This document shows, piece by piece, positions 47,008 to 52,131 of a stretch of DNA of 52,131 nucleotides. The stretch spans positions 1 to 52,131 of the forward strand of contig CANRFN010000027.1 of NCBI GenBank assembly GCA_947629915.1, read 5' to 3'. The position numbers and the translations under genes were made by a program. The number at the start of each line of letters is the position of its first letter. Within the stretch, counting starts at the first letter, position 1. Source of the DNA: an uncultured Oscillospiraceae bacterium (lineage in GTDB: Bacteria; Bacillota; Clostridia; Oscillospirales; Oscillospiraceae). Under the pieces are notes generated by a model. It saw nothing but the letters and a program-made list of their open reading frames with translations. It was not told the origin of the DNA and searched no databases.

Positions 47008-47672
47008 GTGCGCTCCTCCTCCGGGACGGCAAACCCGTCCAGCTGCATTTGCGCCTGTTCGGCGTAGAACTTCCTGAGGTAGCTCTGCCGGTGGATGGGA
47101 CAGGCGCCCAGCTGCTCCAATGCCCGGTAGTGGGCGGCGGTGCCGTATCCCTTGTGCTGGGCAAAGCCGTAGCCGGGGTACTGGAGATCCATCTCCTCCA
47201 TGTGGCGGTCCCGGCTCACTTTGGCCAGAATAGAGGCCGCGGCGATGGAGGCGGAGAGGCTGTCTCCCTTCACCAGAAGCCGGTGGGGCGCCGTGATGGC
47301 GTGACGTCTCCCCCGGTCCCGGTTGCCATCGACCAGGGCGAAATCCGCCGGGGGATTCAGCTGGGCAAAGGCGTCCTGCATGGCCTTCATCCGGCAGCTC
47401 AGGATGTCTGTGGCATTGATCTCCTCCGGCTCCACCCAGGTCACGGCCCAGGCGATGGCCTGCTCCCTGATCTCATCGAAGAGTTTGGCCCGGCGGACGG
47501 GGGTGACTTGCTTGGAGTCGTTGAGATAGGGCAGTTCCAGGCCGTCCGGCAGGACTACCGCTGCGGCGTAGAGCCGACCCGCCAGCGGGCCGGCGCCGGC
47601 CTCATCGCAGCCGCAGACGGCCACGTACCCGGCCTCGTGTGCCTCCCGCTCGTAGCGCCAGAGATCAGCCAT
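47004..47672 (-). CDS. rnhB: ribonuclease HII
   Basis: The 222-residue enzyme removes ribonucleotides from DNA. The active residues Asp-Glu are in GCDEAGAGPLAGRLYAA and a third Asp is in ALVDGNRDRG; a fourth acid is in SASIAAASILAKVSRDRHME. The usual GRG junction-sensing motif reads GAG here: the arginine is replaced by alanine, with an arginine five residues later. GAGGAGG precedes the start. It overlaps ylqF by eight bases, the same neighbours as in B. subtilis (ylqF-rnhB). Confidence 0.93.
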   Translation of the reverse strand: MADLWRYEREAHEAGYVAVCGCDEAGAGPLAGRLYAAAVVLPDGLELPYLNDSKQVTPVRRAKLFDEIREQAIAWAVTWVEPEEINATDILSCRMKAMQDAFAQLNPPADFALVDGNRDRGRRHAITAPHRLLVKGDSLSASIAAASILAKVSRDRHMEEMDLQYPGYGFAQHKGYGTAAHYRALEQLGACPIHRQSYLRKFYAEQAQMQLDGFAVPEEERT

Positions 47673-48552
47673 GGCCGCCCTCCTCTGCCGGCTCCAGGGT
47701 GAACCGGCCCAGGCGGCCTGCCCGGAACTCGTCCAGCAGCACTCGGGCCATCCGCTCGGTGTCCGCCTCTCCGCCGGAGATTTTCATCCCCCGGCGGACG
47801 GCTGCGGCCTCCAGAATGCGGTACCCATAGGCGGTGTCGTTCTCCTCCTCCTGCCGCGGGGGCAGCTCCGGCAGCTTGTATGCGGTGCGCAGCGCATCGG
47901 GATACCGCCGGGCCAAGAGGGCCATGAGGCGGCATCCCAGTGTCTCTGTATCTAGAATTTCATCCTTCACCGCGCCGGTGAAGGCCAGGTGAAGTCCGGT
48001 GGTCTCATCCTCAAACCGGGGCCAGAGGATACCCGGGGTGTCCAAGAGGTCCAGGCCGGCATCGATGGAGATCCACTGCTTTCCCCGGGTGACGCCTGGC
48101 TTATCCGCCGCCTTCGCGGTTTTCCGGCCCGCTACCTTATTGATGAAGGTGGATTTGCCCACGTTGGGGATGCCCACCACCATGACCCGCACCGGGCGTC
48201 CCACCTGGCCCCTTGCCCTCCAGGCCTCGATTTTGTCCTTCAGGACCTCCCGCACGGTGGCGGAGAATCTGGATACCCCTTTGCCGCTCTTGGCGTCTGT
48301 TTCCAGAACACCCAGGCCGTCCCGCTGATAGAGGGCCATCCACGCGGCGGTCTCTTTGGGGTCTGCCTGGTCTGTGCGGTTGAAGAGGATCAGCCGGGGC
48401 CTGCCGCCGGCAATGGCATCGATGTCCGGGTTTCGGCTGGACAGGGGGATACGGGCATCCACCACCTCTGCCACCAGGTCCACCCGGCGGATATCCTCTT
48501 CCATCTGGCGGCGGGTTTTCGTCATATGTCCGGGATACCACTGAATGTTCAA
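47665..48552 (-). CDS. rbgA: ribosome biogenesis GTPase YlqF (RbgA)
   Basis: The 295-residue circularly permuted GTPase helps late 50S assembly. The motif order is FNRTDQADP (G4), VVGIPNVGKSTFINKV (G1), KPGVTRGKQW (G2), LLDTPGILWP (G3), and a C-terminal ANTAR-like RNA-binding part follows. The family start NIQWYPGHMTKTRR sits at a TTG codon at 48552 with AGGAGGG six bases upstream, so I take TTG. It follows rplS, as ylqF does in B. subtilis. Confidence 0.95.
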   Translation of the reverse strand: MNIQWYPGHMTKTRRQMEEDIRRVDLVAEVVDARIPLSSRNPDIDAIAGGRPRLILFNRTDQADPKETAAWMALYQRDGLGVLETDAKSGKGVSRFSATVREVLKDKIEAWRARGQVGRPVRVMVVGIPNVGKSTFINKVAGRKTAKAADKPGVTRGKQWISIDAGLDLLDTPGILWPRFEDETTGLHLAFTGAVKDEILDTETLGCRLMALLARRYPDALRTAYKLPELPPRQEEENDTAYGYRILEAAAVRRGMKISGGEADTERMARVLLDEFRAGRLGRFTLEPAEEGGHG

Positions 48553-48583
48553 GAAAAGCCCTCCTGCAGGATGAGAATAGCAC

Positions 48584-48610
48584 AAAAGGAGCGGAAGAAC
48601 CGCTCCTTTT
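48584..48610 (-). terminator. rplS terminator
   Basis: AAAAGGAGCGG (48600-48610 on the minus strand) pairs perfectly with CCGCTCCTTTT around a five-base loop, ending in TTTTG, 14 bases after rplS. Because its stem is AAAA-to-TTTT it can work in both directions. The ylqF ribosome binding site follows about 20 bases later. Confidence 0.88.
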
Positions 48611-48624
48611 GCTTGAAAACAGTC

Positions 48625-48966
48625 TTACAGGTTTTCCTTGACCTTGGCGGCCTTGCCCACGCGGTCCCGCAGGTAGTAGAGCTTCGCCCGGCGAACCTTA
48701 CCACGGCGGATGGTCTCCACCTTCTCGATGGTGGGAGCATGCAGCGGGAATACCTTTTCCACGCCTACGCCATAGGAGATGCGGCGAACGGTGAAGCTCT
48801 CCTCCACGCCGCCGTGCTTCTTGGCGATCACAGTGCCTTCGAAGACCTGGATACGCTCGCGGTTGCCTTCTTTTACGCGAATGTGCACACGAACGGTGTC
48901 GCCCACGCTGACCGCAGGCGGGGTCTCCTTCATGTACTTCTGGGTGAATTGCTGCATCAGATCCAT
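48625..48966 (-). CDS. rplS: 50S ribosomal protein L19
   Basis: The 113-residue protein has the L19 core: [55 protein letters not shown] and the final [21 protein letters not shown]19 sits at the 30S/50S interface. It has a promoter of its own. The leader of about 75 bases holds a small hairpin (CTGTG/CACAG) before AGGAGG and might be an L19 autoregulatory leader, but I could not match it to the known motif. Confidence 0.97.
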   Translation of the reverse strand: MDLMQQFTQKYMKETPPAVSVGDTVRVHIRVKEGNRERIQVFEGTVIAKKHGGVEESFTVRRISYGVGVEKVFPLHAPTIEKVETIRRGKVRRAKLYYLRDRVGKAAKVKENL

Positions 48967-49047
48967 GATTGTTTTCCTCCTGTTAGCAGGCGTTCATGTG
49001 TCCATGCCCTGTGGCCGCACAGAGGACCGCCCGTGTTCAACTTGTAG

Positions 49048-49076
49048 AGTATAACATGGGGAATTGTCCAATGCAA
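49048..49076 (-). promoter_or_regulatory. promoter of rplS
   Basis: Minus strand TTGCAT (49071-49076), 17-base spacer, TATACT (49048-49053). It lies after the M50 protease gene ends, so rplS-ylqF-rnhB-M19 is a separate transcript. Confidence 0.8.
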
Positions 49077-49138
49077 GCACTTTTTTTCTCTGATTTGCAC
49101 GTACTTCCGGCCGTTTGGCGGGATTTTTTCCCTCTCTT

Positions 49139-49744
49139 TCACAAAACAGGCCGTCTCCCAGCTCCGGAATCCCCGCGGATCGTGCAGAGCAGCAGCCACA
49201 AGGCCGTCACCAGCAGGGTGAAATTGAGGCCATTGGCGGCGAGAATCATGCCAACCCCCACGAGAAGCCCGGTGAGCACTCCTGCGGCGGCGGTGAGAAA
49301 GCGCTCCGCCCAGTCCGGGTCCAAAAGGTCTGCCAGGAGGTCGAAGAGGAGGCGTCCCCCGTCCAGAGGCAGCACCGGCAGCAGGTTGAATCCCCCTACC
49401 GCAAAGTTCATGGCGGCCAGCAGATAGCACTTCCCTGCCGCCGCCATGCCGCCCACCAGCAGATTGGCCGCCGGGCCCGCCAGCAGCACCAGGCTCTCCC
49501 TGCCGTAGGACAGCGGGGCATCGTAGACCATGGTGAACTCGGCCCCGGTGGCGGAGAGGCGCAGTCGCCCCACCCTGCCGCCGAAGACCGCAGCGGCGGC
49601 CACATGGCCCGCCTCGTGCAGGATGCAGGCCAGCACGCCCCAGGGCAGAAACCCCACCCCCTCGTCCAGCCAGAACACCACCGCCGCCATGAGCCAGAAT
49701 CCGGGGCTCACCTCCAGCCGCTGCCGGGGATCAGAGGTCCACAT
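49139..49744 (-). CDS. M50 site-2-type protease (SpoIVFB-like)
   Basis: The 201-residue membrane protease has the zinc motif HEAGH in ACILHEAGHVAAA and the third-ligand motif LLPVLPLDGGRLL with its Asp, among four to five membrane helices. In this family the protease cuts within membranes; SpoIVFB cuts pro-sigma-K. Its start lies inside the end of the M23 gene (14-base overlap), the same pairing as spoIVFA-spoIVFB. No ribosome binding site is clear, so translation is likely coupled. There is no CBS domain. Calling it SpoIVFB is supported by context and size but not proven. Confidence 0.82.
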   Translation of the reverse strand: MWTSDPRQRLEVSPGFWLMAAVVFWLDEGVGFLPWGVLACILHEAGHVAAAAVFGGRVGRLRLSATGAEFTMVYDAPLSYGRESLVLLAGPAANLLVGGMAAAGKCYLLAAMNFAVGGFNLLPVLPLDGGRLLFDLLADLLDPDWAERFLTAAAGVLTGLLVGVGMILAANGLNFTLLVTALWLLLCTIRGDSGAGRRPVL

Positions 49745-50858
49745 AGTGGATGGGGTTCAGGCGGATGTGGTCTTTCGTGATGAGAAAGTGGAGGTGCGGC
49801 CCTGTGACGTTTCCCGTGTGGCCGGAGTACGCCACGGTCTCCCCGCAGGAGACCGTCATGCCCTGGTGGACCAGCAGCTCGCTGCAGTGGGCGTAGAAGC
49901 TGGAGACGTTGTTGTCGTGGAGAATGCTGAGGTAGAGCCCGAAGTCATCGCTCTTGCCGATATACTCCACCACCCCGTCCGCAAAGGCCTTCACCGGGGT
50001 GCCGTCCGGCACGGCGATGTCCAGGGCCAGGTGGAACTCCTTCCGGTTGGTGATGGGGCTGATCCGGTAGCCGAAGGTGGAGGAGATGGGGCCGTCCACC
50101 GGGTTCACCGTCTCGGCGAGGCCCAGGGGGTAGTACTGCATGCTCACGTTGGAGGGCAGCTTCTCCCCCGCCTCATTATACTCCTGGGCCATGGCGGTGA
50201 CCACCTGCTCGGTGGGGACAGGGGTGGGCTCCGGCGTGGGGGTTGGTTCCGGGGTAGGCATTGGGGTCTCAGTGGGCTCCGGCGTGGCTGAGACCGGCGG
50301 CTGGGCGTCCGTGGGCACCGGCGTCTCCTCGGCTGCAGGCGATGGGGAGGCATCCGGAAGAGACGCCTGAGACGCCCCGGGGGCCGCAAGTCCGCCGGAG
50401 AGAGTCTGCTGGAGGGAGGAGATGCCCATCCTGCGGGCGGTGCTCCTCTGCACCGCGTCCTGGAACGTGAGGGCCCTGGCGTCCGGCAGGCCTGTCCCCT
50501 CGGTTGAGGTGGCCGCATCAGCCCCTGGATGCACCAGCTGCTGATAGAGATTGTCCAGAATGCGGGCAGGCGTCTCCCCCTCGGAGACCGCCTGAAAGAC
50601 GCCGGAGAAATCCACGTCCTGTTCCAGGGCGGCCCGCCAGCTCTCCTGGGCGTCCGGGGAGACGCCGCGGCCGATGTACACCACGAGAAAGAGCACTATA
50701 CTGGCCATCAGCTGCCAGAGCATCCGCCGGGTGGCGTCCGCCTGGGCGGAGTCCGCAGTCTTCTTCCGGGAGGGTGCGGTCCGCTGGGCCGTCCGCCGGG
50801 GATGGGACCGGGGATACGCCTTTCGCTGCTTTTTTCCTGGACCCGCGGGATACTGCAT
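49731..50858 (-). CDS. M23 (LytM) peptidase-domain membrane protein (SpoIVFA-like)
   Basis: The 375-residue protein has a basic cytosolic N-terminus (about 1-45), a membrane helix (about 46-66, MLWQLMASIVLFLVVYIG) and a long Pro/Thr/Glu linker (TPEPTETPMPTPEPTPTPEP, about 190-220). The C-terminal LytM domain (about 255-375) has FHLALDIAVPDGTPV and GPHLHFLI. Its zinc ligands (His and Asp of HxxxD, and HLH) are present, so it could be an active endopeptidase. The pairing with an M50 protease suggests the SpoIVFA role: holding SpoIVFB inactive until the signal. GAGGAGG precedes the start. Confidence 0.82.
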   Translation of the reverse strand: MQYPAGPGKKQRKAYPRSHPRRTAQRTAPSRKKTADSAQADATRRMLWQLMASIVLFLVVYIGRGVSPDAQESWRAALEQDVDFSGVFQAVSEGETPARILDNLYQQLVHPGADAATSTEGTGLPDARALTFQDAVQRSTARRMGISSLQQTLSGGLAAPGASQASLPDASPSPAAEETPVPTDAQPPVSATPEPTETPMPTPEPTPTPEPTPVPTEQVVTAMAQEYNEAGEKLPSNVSMQYYPLGLAETVNPVDGPISSTFGYRISPITNRKEFHLALDIAVPDGTPVKAFADGVVEYIGKSDDFGLYLSILHDNNVSSFYAHCSELLVHQGMTVSCGETVAYSGHTGNVTGPHLHFLITKDHIRLNPIHYVDL

Positions 50859-50879
50859 GGCGCTGCCTCCTCAAGCTGC

Positions 50880-51095
50880 GTTTTTCCTTACTGTATGTCC
50901 CAGGGGCGGAAATTATGCGAGCCGTGCGGTTGGAAGGTAGGGCTGGCAGCGATTGATACAGCACAAGGTGCGTGCCACTGGCCAGAATGCGGATGATGGC
51001 GTAGCCTTATGCAGCGAGAGCCGGAAAGCTCTTCTTCTGGATCGCTCAGCTGGGGTACCGGTTGCAGACGCAGGATATAATTGAACAGATTCATC
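50880..51095. other. intergenic stretch without a clear gene
   Basis: No complete gene is visible between the M23 start and the plus-strand terminator at 51096. A plus-strand open segment without a start codon (51005-51162) reads KLFFWIAQLGYRL and then QDIIEQIHR, protein-like text that may be the remnant of a lost gene. Nothing else is recognised. Confidence 0.4.
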
Positions 51096-51128
51096 GAGCG
51101 GAGATAGTTGGCTCCGCTCTCTTTTTTT
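51096..51128 (+). terminator. plus-strand terminator with no assigned gene
   Basis: GAGCGGAG (51096-51103) pairs with CTCCGCTC (51112-51119) and is followed by TC and seven T. No intact plus-strand gene precedes it, so it ends either a remnant gene or an unrecognised small RNA. Confidence 0.85.
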
Positions 51129-51130
51129 GC

Positions 51131-51159
51131 TTGCATCTAACCGTCATGCATGATATACT
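51131..51159 (+). promoter_or_regulatory. promoter of the right-end ORF
   Basis: TTGCAT (51131-51136), 17-base spacer, TATACT (51154-51159), about 25 bases before AAAGGAGG and the ATG at 51190. Confidence 0.75.
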
Positions 51160-51189
51160 CTAAGAGCGTATTTAAAGGAGGTTGGAAGG

Positions 51190-52035
51190 ATGTCGCGGGT
51201 CGCAGCGAAAATAGAGTGTTCCAAAGAAGTATTTAATGAACTCCAGGATTTGGCAAATGATCAGTCGAATCCACGCATAGCACTCCGTGCTTCCATGGTG
51301 CTTGAGTCAATGGGGGAAGAACAGATCAAAGACATCGCAAGCAGGCACTCATGGCGTCCAGCAACCATTATCAAATGGAGGCAGCGCTTTTCGGAAAGTG
51401 GAATCGCCGGGCTCAAGAACCTGCCTCGAGGAATATCGGGTGGGATGTATGGAGCGCCCTTTCGGGAGCAGTTATTGGAGATGCTTGGTACTCCACCTCC
51501 AAATAATCAATTGTACTGGACTGGCAAATTGCTCGCCGAAGCACTAGATGTTCCAATATATATTGTTATACGGTATTTACGCCAAGAGGGCATTCACTTA
51601 TTGGATGAACGCAGGAAAAGGATTGGTTCCCTAGTCAAAGGAGAAGTGAAACAGCAAGACGTCAAGCAAATTTATGAGGACAAGAAAGAATCAACAAACC
51701 TGGTTGAAGATGATTCGGACGCTAAGATCACCCCCACTAAATGCACATCGATAATTCCTTTAAAAATCACATGGGAGGAAAACTCAATGGAAAATGGCAG
51801 CAAAACATGCGATATTGAAGTAACCATTAGGGTAAAAGACGAAAATGGCGTTATATTCGAAGAAAGTGCTGAATTGAAGGATGCATTACCAAGTATTGAG
51901 CAGTTTAACATTGAAACCATGCAAGGCTATCTGGAGGATCTTGATACTGCAGAAAAGGCATTTTCTTCCACTAGTGATGCAGCTATCCGGGGTGCGTTCG
52001 GAAAACTCAGCAGCGAAATTGTAAAAAAAAATTGA
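51190..52035 (+). CDS. IS630-type HTH protein with a different C-terminus
   Basis: The 281-residue protein has at residues 28-138 the two DNA-binding parts of IS630-family transposases: LRASMVLESMGEEQIKDIA, then TIIKWRQRFSESGIAGLKNL, then a winged-helix part PPPNNQLYWTGKLLAEALDV and VIRYLRQEGIHLL. The DDE catalytic domain that should follow is absent. Instead there is a polar linker (about 150-185) and a beta/alpha C-terminal segment (about 205-281, IEVTIRVKDENGVIFEESA). That segment resembles, from memory, the N-terminal part of ISKra4-type transposases. The ORF ends in nine A and a TGA. Base composition is far more AT-rich than the rest. It is probably the first gene of a mobile element that continues beyond the window, or a transposon-derived regulator. 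Confidence 0.6.
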   Translation: MSRVAAKIECSKEVFNELQDLANDQSNPRIALRASMVLESMGEEQIKDIASRHSWRPATIIKWRQRFSESGIAGLKNLPRGISGGMYGAPFREQLLEMLGTPPPNNQLYWTGKLLAEALDVPIYIVIRYLRQEGIHLLDERRKRIGSLVKGEVKQQDVKQIYEDKKESTNLVEDDSDAKITPTKCTSIIPLKITWEENSMENGSKTCDIEVTIRVKDENGVIFEESAELKDALPSIEQFNIETMQGYLEDLDTAEKAFSSTSDAAIRGAFGKLSSEIVKKN

Positions 52036-52040
52036 ACTAA

Positions 52041-52116
52041 CCGCTTCGCGGGGTCGTGAATTTCCACGAAAAGGTGACCACATCCCCTCCGATGCTTGGA
52101 AGGGAGGGATGTGACC
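52041..52116. repeat. hairpins after the right-end ORF
   Basis: CCGC-TTC-GCGG (52041-52051) and CACATCCC (52079-52086) with GGGATGTG (52106-52113) form stems just before the window ends. They have no T-run. They may be element-end sequences or lie in the leader of the next, cut-off gene. Confidence 0.5.
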
Positions 52117-52131
52117 AAACGCCGAAATTTA

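Noticed and set aside
48967..49040. Known L19 leader RNA before rplS
   Set aside because: A small hairpin is present but I could not match the described motif by eye; a covariance search would decide.
49731..50858. Proline/threonine linker repeats as evidence of a prophage or adhesin
   Set aside because: They form the stalk between the membrane helix and the LytM domain; no phage genes are nearby.

Overview
The window is a GC-rich stretch of a spore-forming Firmicutes chromosome. Gene content (spoIVA, spoVM, DUF3794/LysM spore protein, SpoIVFA/SpoIVFB-like pair, RemA, CarD, PASTA kinase, CdaA/CdaR) and codon style suggest an Oscillospiraceae-type clostridium. That family placement is my inference from gene style; no search was run. 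Nearly every gene lies on the minus strand, so operons read from high to low coordinates.

Region by region. (1) 1-3130: a two-gene operon, an M20 metallopeptidase followed by a YfcC-family carrier, sits behind a complete T-box leader. Its specifier triplet reads UGG (tryptophan) and its antiterminator bulge is UGGC, which fits the G73 discriminator of tRNA-Trp. (2) 3229-10038: an accessory module made of a helix-turn-helix/TPR-like regulator, two paralogous lipoproteins (one broken by a one-base frameshift), an ABC ATPase and an internally duplicated ABC permease. (3) 10039-10900: a region with a very strong minus-strand terminator, a 29-codon plus-strand ORF with a near-ideal ribosome binding site, and a tRNA-Gln(CUG) gene with its own promoter and terminator. 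(4) 10895-12342: degV (TTG start, plus strand) and a small lipoprotein.

(5) 12439-32724: a long run of closely spaced or overlapping genes from the cdaA promoter: cdaA-cdaR-DUF5685-J-domain protein-membrane protein-yicC-remA-gmk-rpoZ-priA-def-fmt-rsmB-rlmN-prpC-prkC-rsgA, then spoVM, the DUF3794/LysM gene and spoIVA. The yicC to spoVM part follows the Bacillus subtilis order, without coaBC, rpe and thiN. The 23-codon spoVM is easily missed; a perfect 11-bp stem covers its ribosome binding site. (6) 32793-36186: cysteine desulfurase plus DUF3343, and carD-ispD-ispF. (7) 36443-46000: FAH-family enzyme, engB, lon, clpX, clpP, tig, a metallophosphoesterase and thrC, forming a protein folding and degradation block. 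(8) 46069-50858: M19 dipeptidase, rnhB, ylqF/rbgA, rplS, and an M50/M23 pair resembling SpoIVFB/SpoIVFA. (9) 50859-52131: an AT-richer, foreign-looking end with an ORF whose N-terminal half looks like an IS630-type DNA-binding region and whose C-terminal half is something else; the element runs off the window.

The core is housekeeping: translation maturation, ribosome assembly, c-di-AMP signalling, Ser/Thr phosphorylation, proteolysis and sporulation. The least ordinary parts are the tryptophan T-box on a transporter/peptidase operon, the regulator-lipoprotein-ABC module with its neighbouring small ORF and structured leader, the occluded spoVM start, and the hybrid transposon-like ORF at the right edge.
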